A stretch of 64,000 nucleotides of DNA, from contig JASJDM010000002.1 in NCBI GenBank assembly GCA_030065125.1, positions 62,001 through 126,000 on the forward strand, given 5' to 3'. The DNA comes from Lysobacterales bacterium (GTDB lineage Bacteria > Pseudomonadota > Gammaproteobacteria > Xanthomonadales > SZUA-38). Below are positions 16,016-25,700 of this stretch, piece after piece. Below the pieces are notes generated by a model that was not told where the DNA came from, searched no databases, and worked only from the letters and a program-made list of their open reading frames with translations. The first letter of the stretch is position 1, and each line of letters opens with the position of its first letter. The position numbers and the translations under genes are program-made.

Positions 16016-17755
16016 TCAGAACAACCGGTAGGTCAGGGAGACGTGGATGCCGTTGTCCTGGGGATCTTCATCAGCGAACTCGACGTCTTCGAATCCATGG
16101 GCCAGATAGACCTCGGCTTTCAGCCCTGGTATTGGCGTCCACAGGAATCCGCCACCCGCACTGGCGATGCTCTTCGGCTCCGGCGTATTGAACTCGTAGT
16201 TCCAGCCCCGCCCGGCGTCCAGGAACACCGCCCACTGGAAACTGCTGCGACCGTCCGCCGAGTGGAACGCGGGGATGCGGTACTCCGCCGAGACAATCCA
16301 GCCATTGTCCCGCACCATCAGGTTCTGCCGATAACCACGCACACTGTTGAGACCGCCAATGGACATCTTCTCCAGCGGCAGCAGGCCATCGAAGGTTTTC
16401 TGCAGGTCAGCCCGAACAATCAGCTGGTGGTCGTTGTCGCCAAAGCGCCGGGCCCATTGTGCCTGGCCCAGGAAGGTGACGAATTCGCTGTCCGGGAGGT
16501 CAATACCGTTGGGATTTTCCGGGTTGATGGTTGCGCTCATGCCGTCAAAGCCCACGGACACGCGCCCGCGCAGGGCAATCACCTGGCGCGCCTGGCGATC
16601 GGTCCAGTCACCGGTCAGGCGCAGCGCGGATATCTGGGCATTGCCATTCTGGACGCCCGGGGAAAAAGAAAACGGTACCCCCAACAGCGAGGTGTTACTC
16701 TCGCGGCTCTCCAGGGACGCGGTGAAGGTCAGGCTGCGTGACTGACTGCGGTACCAGGGGTAGACGAAATCCACCGCCCACTCTTCCGCTTCACTGCGGA
16801 TGTCGATGCGGTCGAAGGGCTCTTCCACCACCTGGGCTTCGCTGTTGGCGTAGCTGAAGCCCAGGGTGGCGCCGCGGCCAGTGACCGGGAACGCATAGGT
16901 CAGCTGATAATCGTCCAGCCCGTCCGCGGTGCCGTAACGCAGGTAGGCGCGGTCGGCAAATCCCAGCAGATTGCGATGGACAAATGAGAGTTCGGCCCAC
17001 TCGGAACCCACGCTGGGGGCCCGGTCGTTGCGCACGGAAAAGTCCAGCTCGTAAGCTCTCGCTTCCTGCACCGCCACCTGCAGGCGCGCCCTGCCCCGGT
17101 CACGGGTCGGCAGCAGTCGACTGTCCAGCCGCTGAATCAGTGGATCCTGGTGCAGGCTGCGCAGCTCCTCCCGCAGGCGCTCCACGTTGAGCGGTCCGTC
17201 ACCGTCAACGCTTTCCAGGCGGCTGCGCACGTAAGATCCCCGCAGGCGCCCATCGGTAGACACCTCTACTTCGGCCAGTCTCCCCTCCACCGCCTGGTAA
17301 CTGATGGTGCCGTCAGCGACCCGCTGGTCTGGCAGCAGAACCCCCGAGGTGATGTAGCCCTGGTCGATGTACAGGCGCGACAGATCCGCTCGCAGGGCCT
17401 GAAGTTCGTCAGCGGTGACGTGGCGATCAACGTAGGGCGCCACCGCCTTTCCCACGCTGTCAGCGTTCAGCACCGTGGAGTCGGTCACCAGCACCCGTTT
17501 CAGATAAAGCGATGGAGCCGCTGCCAGGCCCGCCCTGGGCAGCTCCAGGTTGTCCACCTCCGGCAGCGCCAGGGGAACGTCCTGCTCCTCCTCGTAGTCA
17601 GGCAGTTCGGGACGGTCGGTCTGGACGCCCGGGCGCCGCTGCAGTCCGCGCTCTACCTCATCGGGCTCCACCTCGTCCCGGTCCTGGGCCGGGGCTTCAG
17701 GTGGTACGGCCGCCAGCAGTAGAACCAGGAGTGCAAGGATCCCTGCTTTAGTCAT
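16016..17755 (-). CDS. TpsB-type two-partner secretion pore (ShlB/FhaC family)
   Basis: Outer-membrane transporter of about 579 aa that exports a TpsA partner. A signal peptide (ILALLVLLLAAVPPEAPA) is followed by an acidic, Pro-rich linker, POTRA domains (LYLKRVLVTDSTVLNADS; LRADLSRLYIDQGYITSGVL; VEGRLAEVEVSTDGRL) and a C-terminal 16-strand-type barrel from about residue 220. The VRGY motif (GLNSVRGYRQN, ~468) marks loop 6, and the last residue is Phe, as usual for barrels. Start at ATG 17755 (GTG three bases upstream is possible); it overlaps the caspase stop. The probable substrate is the TpsA at 32468-37621, encoded about 15 kb upstream on the same strand, which is an unusual separation. 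Confidence 0.92.
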   Translation of the reverse strand: MTKAGILALLVLLLAAVPPEAPAQDRDEVEPDEVERGLQRRPGVQTDRPELPDYEEEQDVPLALPEVDNLELPRAGLAAAPSLYLKRVLVTDSTVLNADSVGKAVAPYVDRHVTADELQALRADLSRLYIDQGYITSGVLLPDQRVADGTISYQAVEGRLAEVEVSTDGRLRGSYVRSRLESVDGDGPLNVERLREELRSLHQDPLIQRLDSRLLPTRDRGRARLQVAVQEARAYELDFSVRNDRAPSVGSEWAELSFVHRNLLGFADRAYLRYGTADGLDDYQLTYAFPVTGRGATLGFSYANSEAQVVEEPFDRIDIRSEAEEWAVDFVYPWYRSQSRSLTFTASLESRESNTSLLGVPFSFSPGVQNGNAQISALRLTGDWTDRQARQVIALRGRVSVGFDGMSATINPENPNGIDLPDSEFVTFLGQAQWARRFGDNDHQLIVRADLQKTFDGLLPLEKMSIGGLNSVRGYRQNLMVRDNGWIVSAEYRIPAFHSADGRSSFQWAVFLDAGRGWNYEFNTPEPKSIASAGGGFLWTPIPGLKAEVYLAHGFEDVEFADEDPQDNGIHVSLTYRLF

Positions 17756-19556
17756 CACTTTCCCCTGCTTTCCCTCTGGACCCCCGCGCCGCGCGGTTGG
17801 CCGATTCTGCAGTAATCATCTGAACCTGGACCATGGCCAGTATATCTGCTCTGGCCACAAGCATTTGCTTGAAACGCTCCAGGTCTTCCTGGCCGGGCTC
17901 CATGGTCTGGAAGAAGTAGCGCTTGATACCGGCCAGCGGTGATCGATAGGACACTGCGACAATGCGATCCACCCCAAACGGCGGCACCACTTCGATGCCG
18001 GGCACCGACACCACTTCCCTCGCGGCGACCCGGCGGGCTTCCCCCTCGGTGGAGGGATAAATCAGGCTGATGCCGCCCTGGGCATTGAGATTGAATACCA
18101 GCAGGTAACCCGCCCGGTCCGCCTGGACCGAGAATCCAACGTCGTCACCCCGCACCGCGGTGGCACCCATGGCATCTTCCATGAACTGCAGCGTGATCAG
18201 CGCCTGCTGGCGATCAGCCGCTACGGATTCCAGCAGCCGCAGCCACACCTCGGAACGAATACGTTCCCAGGCGGCATCGCTGCCGGCGTCGGAGTCCCGC
18301 AGGATGATATCTCCGGCGGCGTTGACCAGACGCGCACCCTCATTGTCCCGGAGCAGGATCAGGTCGGCGTCTGTCTCCACCAGCTCCAACTGTTCAATGT
18401 TATCCGCCAGTTGCTGATCGCTGGCGTTGGGCCCGATCAGTCGCAGCCGGACCGGCCGGGCCCGGGGCTGCTGTGCCAGGGCCTCGATGGCGCCCGGAGC
18501 GTCAAACAGAATCTGCTGGGTCAGGTCCACCTGGGCTTCGTCGATAGTGGGAAGGAACTGGGGGCTCTGCTGGTAGCCACGCTCGTCCATGAATCCGCGA
18601 ACGGCATTGAACAGCTCCAGGTAGGTGATGTTGCCATCTCCGTTGGCGTCGGTTCCCGGGGTCAGGCCCTTCATCGCCCGCAGCAGCGCATCGGTGAAGG
18701 CCCCGTGGGGCTTGCCGTCGAAGGTCGGGTACCACTTGAGCAGCTGGTCATCGATTTCCCCGGCCGGCTCGTGTTCCCCCGCAGCGGAAAGGTAAAACAC
18801 CTCACGGTAGGGATACGGGTCCTTGCCGCCCTGCTTAGCCGGGCGCTGGCGGGTTTCCGTGCCCGCCGGCAGCAGGTCTGCCGACCGCACCCGCAGCGGC
18901 GGTCTGCCGGTGAGTGCGCTGTTGGCACCGCGCACGGTGTTACCGGAATAACAGGCGTCCACGGCAACAAAAACCGTGCGGCCGTTGCGGTCCAGATTCT
19001 CCAGGATAGGTCGGATATCTCGCCGGCCGACGACCAGGGAGTTGGAAATCTCCTGTGGCGAACCGTGCTTGTCGAAATCCGCGGGGATCAATGCGCCGGA
19101 GGTGTGCGGGAGGGCCGCCGCCACGTTGACGTCCAGAGCACTGGTGCCGTGGCCGGCATAGTAGATGAAGATGAAATCGCCTTCTTCGGACACGACCTCC
19201 AGCTGCCGCAACGCATCGATGATGCCCTTTTTGCTGGCCTCGCCGTCCAGCAGCTTGAAAATCCGGTCCCGCTCGAAACCCCACTGCTCCACCAGGGTCT
19301 GCTCCACCGCTGATACGTCGAATGACGGGGCCAGCAGAGCGGATACGGGATTGTCATAGTTTCCCACGCCGATCAGCAGGGCATGCCGGGTGGCGGCATT
19401 GCCGGCGGCGGCCTGCAGCAGCAAAAGGACGCTCAGCAGTAGACCGGCCCCGTTGCCGGCAAACCTGCACGGACCCGGGGGTGAACCCCACCACCACCGG
19501 AGCGGGCCGATCAAGCCCGCCATGCTTTGTCCAGCACCTGCCAATCCTGCTCCCAT
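17748..19556 (-). CDS. Secreted C14-type caspase with DUF4384-like C-terminus
   Basis: A 602-residue predicted extracytoplasmic cysteine protease. A hydrophobic signal segment lies at ~38-55 (GLLLSVLLLLQAAAGNAA). The caspase fold starts at RHALLIGVGNYDN; catalytic dyad is His136 (YYAGHGTSA) and Cys202 (VAVDACYSGNT). An EF-hand-like loop, DANGDGNITYLEL, follows near residue 300. The C-terminal domain (SVQADRAGYLLVFNLNAQG; LIYPSTEGE) is DUF4384-like. ATG 19523 is an alternative start. It overlaps tpsB by 8-11 bp, so the protease and the pore are probably co-translated. The known family cleaves after basic residues (metacaspases); specificity here is not visible. Confidence 0.88.
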   Translation of the reverse strand: MGAGLAGAGQSMAGLIGPLRWWWGSPPGPCRFAGNGAGLLLSVLLLLQAAAGNAATRHALLIGVGNYDNPVSALLAPSFDVSAVEQTLVEQWGFERDRIFKLLDGEASKKGIIDALRQLEVVSEEGDFIFIYYAGHGTSALDVNVAAALPHTSGALIPADFDKHGSPQEISNSLVVGRRDIRPILENLDRNGRTVFVAVDACYSGNTVRGANSALTGRPPLRVRSADLLPAGTETRQRPAKQGGKDPYPYREVFYLSAAGEHEPAGEIDDQLLKWYPTFDGKPHGAFTDALLRAMKGLTPGTDANGDGNITYLELFNAVRGFMDERGYQQSPQFLPTIDEAQVDLTQQILFDAPGAIEALAQQPRARPVRLRLIGPNASDQQLADNIEQLELVETDADLILLRDNEGARLVNAAGDIILRDSDAGSDAAWERIRSEVWLRLLESVAADRQQALITLQFMEDAMGATAVRGDDVGFSVQADRAGYLLVFNLNAQGGISLIYPSTEGEARRVAAREVVSVPGIEVVPPFGVDRIVAVSYRSPLAGIKRYFFQTMEPGQEDLERFKQMLVARADILAMVQVQMITAESANRAARGSRGKAGESDD

Positions 19557-19720
19557 GCTCTAGCGCCAGGTTTTGCCCCCATTCACCGTCACTATAGCCC
19601 GGTCGCCGTCGGTGACCGATAGGGCGAATGGCGCACCCGACGTAGGAAACCCCCTATATTTTCCTATAAAATCAAACAAATTCAGTCGATTATAATATTT
19701 TTCTAAACTAATTACTTAAC
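19557..19720. promoter_or_regulatory. AT-rich intergenic region before the caspase-tpsB-cyclase set
   Basis: A conspicuously AT-rich island (about 19655-19710) in an otherwise GC-rich window. On the minus strand it contains ATTATAATC and TTTTATAGG, giving several possible -10 elements for the caspase-led transcript about 100-150 bp downstream. No single -35/-10 pair stands out. Confidence 0.4.
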
Positions 19721-22700
19721 TCAGGGAGCCGGGTTTTCGAATCCACTGGCATAAATCAGGTCCACGCCCCGGCAATACTCCAGGATCGCGTCGACGGTGG
19801 CCCCCTGTTCAGCGCTGCCAGGAACCGCCGCCAGCGGAAACCCCAGGTAGAGCGTGCGATACGCGGGCATGGCTTTCTGCACGCCAGCGGAACCCGCGCT
19901 TCCGGTGAACGCCGTGTCGCCGTCAGCCGACGGATCGAGCACATCGGTTGCCGGGGTCAGGCCCGGGGAGACAAAATCCAGCACGTAGGAACCGCTCGCC
20001 GGCAGCCCGCCAAAGTCCGGCGGTTCGCCGACGACGCCGGTCTGGGGTTGATCGGACACCCCGCTGGCGATGCCCAGGTGATTCAGCATCAGAGGTGTGG
20101 GTGTGTCGGTGCCTTGCCCACGAGCCAGCAGATAGTCCTGGGAGCTGACTACCAGGCAGCCGCCGCTGTCCAGGTACTGGGCCAGGTGGTCTTCGCTGTC
20201 GGCGCTGGGACCGGTACTGGCGCCGCTGGCGTTGCCGGTAAACCAGATCACCGTGTCATAGGCGGCCAGATCGCCGGTGCCGGGTTCCTGGTCGCTGACG
20301 TCGGTATTCCACAACTGGTAGGCAAATCCCAGCGCCTCCAGCGCGCCGGTGAAAACCGGGCGCACATCAGGACCATTGTCGTCGTCATCCACCAGCAGGA
20401 TTCGGTCGCAGGGGTTGGTGCGGAAGGTCTGGTCTCCGCCAAATCCGGTCTGTTCATCGGCGTTGGTTGCTTCAACCTGGTAGTGATACTCGCTGTCGCA
20501 AGCCAGCCCGCCCAGGTTCGCCGATACGTCCTGGCTGGCGGTTCCGCTCAGGCTGCCCTCCACCGGCAGTGTGTCGGTATACACGGTGGTGGCCCCATAG
20601 CGAAAAACGACGGTGGTATCGCTGTCGTTGGGGTCAACCGTACCCTGCAGAATGGCGCTGCCCTGGGTAACAGCGGTGGGCGCCAGGGTGACGGCCTCGG
20701 GGAAAGCCTCCGGACAGGTTCCGGAGGTGAACACCTGCTCGGAAGACGTGGTCGTGCCACCGCTGTTGCTGGCCTGGAAGGAGAACGCGTAGTCGCGGCC
20801 GCACTGGAGATCCGATCGCTGCACCATCAGGTCGGTCAGTTCGGAGATGCCCTGCATCACCGATAGCCAGGGGCCCAGTGGTTCGCCAACAGCCTGGAGA
20901 CGGTAAAAAACGTCGGTACCATCGCCGTTGGGATCCACCCGAGCCGACAGGTCAACCGACGTGTCGGTGATATTGCCCGCCAGGACCGCGCTGAGCTCTG
21001 GCGGCTCCTGGGGACAGGGCATGGTGCTGAAACCGCCAATGCCGCTTTCGGCGGTGCCGCCGCCGTTCCCGGCCTGCACCTGAAACTCGTAACTGGTCTC
21101 GCAGACCAGTCCGCCCAGCGGAAAATCGATCTGCTGGTCGCCACTGCCGGTCGCCTGCATGGAGGCTTCCTCGTAAGGACTGAAGACTCCTCCGACCGGA
21201 CGGTTGCGGAATGCCACCGTGGTGTCGGACCCGCTCGGATCAACCGTGGCCTGCAGCAGTGTGGACGTGTCCGTGGTGGAGGCCACCTGGATCGACCGGA
21301 TCACCGGCAGCGGCGTGCAGTCCGCTGCGCTGAATGAGATGACCTGTCCGGTGGAGGTCCCGCTGTCGTTGGCGGCTCGCACGCGAAACTCGTAGTCCAG
21401 GCCACAATCCAGGTCCGCCGGCACGCTGACGTCAGACTGGGGAGCGCTGGCGGGCAGATCGTCATCGTCGATGGTCACGAAAGCGCCGGGCGGATTGCGG
21501 ATCTGGAAGCTGACCTGGGTCAGCTGGGCGTTGGGAGCAACAACGCCATTGAGCACCGCCGATTCCTGCATCACCGCGGTGGCCTGAGTGGTTTGAACGT
21601 CCGGCGCCAGGGCGCTGGGCGTGACCTCGAACAGTCGCCAGGTGGTCTGGCTTTCCACCACCGGCACGCCGCTGTCATCCAGCGGATCATAGCCGGCAGG
21701 CGGCGTCACGTTGATGGTGTAGGTTCCCGGGTTTTCCACCAGCTGGAACTCCCCCAGCAGGTTGGATACCGAGGTCACGTTGGCCCCGGTGGTAATGAAC
21801 GCCCCAGCAACCGGATTGCCGGTCAGGGCGTCAACCACGGCGCCCGTCAGCAGACCGGTCTGGGCCACGTCGGGACGAAACACCCGCAGCTCGTAGCGGC
21901 CCAGCTGAGTGGGATCCTGGGCGCGGACCTGGACGAAGTATTCGCCTTCTCCATAGTCATAAGGGGCCATGGCCGACGGCCAGGTCAGCGTCAGGCTACC
22001 GCTGATTCCGCCGCTGGTGGTGGCGATGGGCGTGCCCATGGCGTCGGCATGGTGCAGCTCGATGACCACATTGAATGCCGTGCCGCTGTAGTCGTCGATA
22101 TCGGCCACCTGGATCTCATAGGTCTGGGGCTGACCCATCTCGTCGAGGTCGGCAACAAACACGCTCCAGTCCCGATCTCCGTTGTCGTGGAGATTGTGGG
22201 GTGTTGCCTGCTCGTCGTCCACGTAAAGAATTGAAGCGCCGAGTCTGCTGTCATCGCCCTCCCAGCCGTCGCGTCCGATGGTCTGCTCCACGGTCACGTT
22301 CTGCTGAAAGGAAATGTTGCCGCGATCGTCCCGGGCATAAACGGACACCGTGTAGCGTCCGGACGCATAGTCGCCGGTGGGTAATGGCCCGAAGCCGTCA
22401 AAGCTGCCGGCATAGCTGCCGTTGTCTGCGGTTTTTACCACCACCTTGCTGAGGGGAAAGAAGCGGTTGAAGCGCTGGGGCGGGGGCGAGGTGACGATGC
22501 CAAACACCTGCTGCAGCGTCCCGGTGCTGATCACGTCGTCCACCTGGATGGTGGCGGTAGTGCCACCGTCGGTCAGCTGGAGGTCCGGATTGATATCCCC
22601 GATGGTGGGCAGGTTGGCGTCCTGCACCACCCCGGAGCCGATGGCATAAGCCTGAGCCAGCAGCCCGTCTTCCGCATCGTTGCCCTCGCCATTGCCGTTG

Positions 22701-25700
22701 TCGTCCAGTTGGGGGACCTGCTGCCCGGTGACAAAAGAGATGCTGTCCCGGGCCGAATCAAATGCGTCCAGCACCGTATTGCCGTTGAGCACGCCGTTCC
22801 AGAAAAACTGGGCAAAGCTCAGTGCGCCATCCAGCAGGAACGACGCCTGCTGGGACGGTGCCGTACTGGCCACAATAATGCGCCGGCCGGGCTGGTCCGG
22901 TTTGAGGCGACGTACAAATGCACCGGAGCGGTCCCCTTCGTAGACCACGGCCAGGGTACCGCTGATGGAAGACTCCAGGGTGTCCAGCAGGCCGTCCAGC
23001 TGGGCCGCGGTCAGGCGTTCGCTGCCATTGAGCCGGAGGGCACCGCTGCGCACTCCACCGACCAGGAACACCACCACGTCCCGGGCATTGGTCCCCGCCC
23101 AGCTGAAAGCGTTCTGCAACTCGGTCAGGTTGGCGTTGCCATCTACACCGGCGGCGCCGCCGTTGCTCAGGTAGCGAATTTCTTCAATGGCATCGTCCTG
23201 GTACCCCTGGGACAGCAAGGCTGTGTAGGCAAAGCTGCCGTTCAGGCTGTAAGCATCCCACTGCTTGTCGCTGGTCCTGCCGCCCACGACAATAATCGCC
23301 TTGCGCAGCTGCGGGTTACCCACGGTCACGGTGGTGGAACTGGGCGTGGACAGGTTGCCGAACCGGTCCTGGGCGTAAAAATTGACGATATAAATCCCCT
23401 CGCTGGAAAACCCGGTGTAGTCCGCCTGGTAATCGCTGCTGCCTCCCACCTGTTCCAGCTCGAGCTGGGGAAAACTCTGCACCGGCTTGTCCGGGTCCAG
23501 GTCTTCGTAGTCCGGCGGAATGATTTCCACGTAGACCCGGCCGATGCCGTCCGGGTCGGACACGCCCAGGGCCTCCAGCGTGGCGCTGTTACCACTGGCC
23601 AGGTCTATGGGGTCGCTGACCGCGGCGATGGTGGGCGAGCCCGGATCGAAGTCTGTGCCCGCCCCGATAAACTGGTCGTCCAGGGTTGCCAGGTCATCGG
23701 TCGGTTCATTGGTTTGCAGGTCGCCGTCCACGTCCAGCTGGGGCGTCTGGTCGCTGAATGAGGCCGTCATGATCTGGGAGGCCAGGGCATAGGCGTCCCC
23801 CAGATCAGCGCCCACAAAAATCTGGCTCCAGAACTGGTTGGAAAAACTGAGAATACCGTCCGAGACAAACTTGGCGCTCTGGTCCTCGGCGGCGCTGGTG
23901 ATCACCACCCGATTGAATGCGGGGTTGCTGACCTCGTCCACAAAGCTGCCGGACCGGCAGGCATCGTAGACCAGGGTCACCTGGGAAACGCCGGAAGGCC
24001 CGCCCTGGGCCGTATCCAGGGCCGCGGCCAGGTCTGCCGCGTTGAGTGCGCTGGCCGGGTTCAGGCGGAACGCATCGTTGGAGCCGTGGTCCGCCAGGTA
24101 CACCACCAGGTGGTCGGCGTCGCCCCCCCAGACGGTGATCGCATCCAGCAGATTGCCCTGGGTGGCCGCCGCGTCCACGTCAGACACGCCGTTGCCGTCC
24201 AGGTCCTCGGACAGGTTGGACGACAGGTACATGATGTCGTCGCCGGTGAATCCCTGGTATGCCAGGCTCAGGTAAGCATAGTTGGTCAGGCTCTGGGTCG
24301 TTTCCCACAGGTTGTTGCCAGGATAGGGACCGCCGCCGGCAACGATGATGACTTTGGTGTTCTCGGGCGTCAGCACCGGGTTCAGAACCTGGACGTTGTC
24401 ATTATCCCGGTCCGTGACGTAAAGCTTGCCGTTGGGGGCAAAGTCCATGCCCGACGGCGCCGCGAATGAGCCCGGGAAGTAGCCGTACTGGCCGATGGAC
24501 TGCAGCAGCATGCCGTCCTGGCTGAATATCTTGATCCGGGGAACGTCTGGAGCGATGTTCGGAATCTCACCCAGGATGATTTTTCCATCATCTGCAACGG
24601 TGAGGGAGGCTGGCGCATTGAATGATGCGGGCAGGAACGCCACCGGACTCCCTCCACGGGTGAACAGGTCAAACCCGTCAGCCATCGGACCCTCGGAAAC
24701 GAAGTAAAGCAGCCCATTTGGGGCCAGTGCCACCCGACTGAAGGCGCCACCAGGGCGACTCGGACCCCACTGGTGGTCCAGCTCGCCCTGGGGGGTCAGG
24801 CGCAGCGACATTCCGTCCCCGGTCACCAGGAATATGGACCCCAGCGTTCCAACCGCCATGTCCTGGTAATCCATCCCCGGGGGAGGCTGAATCTCATCCA
24901 CCGCGTTCAGGGCATTGTCGAACCGCTGGATGCGGTACTGCCCCGAGGATTCGTTTAGATCCAGTACAAGCAGCCGGAAACTGCCGCTGACGGACCCGGT
25001 ATCCAGCGCGACCAGGGTGCCGAACTCGCCCGGGCCCGAACCCTCCTGGCCCACGCCGTTTTGCAGCCTGCCGTCCGGGCTGAATTTCTGAATCCGGTGG
25101 TTTTTGCGGTCAGCCACGTACAGGTTGCTGTTGGGGCCAGAGGCCACGTCGACTGGGTCTCGGAAGAACCCCGGGTCATCGTCCGAACTGGAGAACGGCG
25201 AGCGAAACCCCAGGGTAGCGCTGCCGCCGGCTGGGTCTCCCAACACCTTGAAGCGCATGATCTGGGCCAGGTCATTGGAAAAGAACCCTGATCCGTCCGG
25301 CCCCAGGGTGAGGCGGCGGGCGCGCTTCTCCGGATCGCCCGAGGCAATTTCCTGCAGGAACGAACCGCCGGCGGTAAACACCTGTATGCGGTTGGCGTCC
25401 ACCACATAGACGTTGCCCTGCTCATCCAGGGCGACGTCGCCGGGCTGCTCGAACTGTCCGGGCCCGGTGCCGGTCCCGCCGAACTCGCCGACCAGCTGGG
25501 GAACCGCGCCCAGGGCCTGGTCGGGACCGTAGCGCAGGATGATCAGCTGGTCCTCAGCGGAATCGGTCAGATACACGTAACCATCGTCCGATGCGGCCAG
25601 GCCGCCAAGCTGCTGCACCGTGCCTCCACCGCAGGGCGGTCCGCCGTTGCATAAGCCGAAATCGCCCAGGTACTGCCCCGCGCCGGTGAAGCGCAGCACC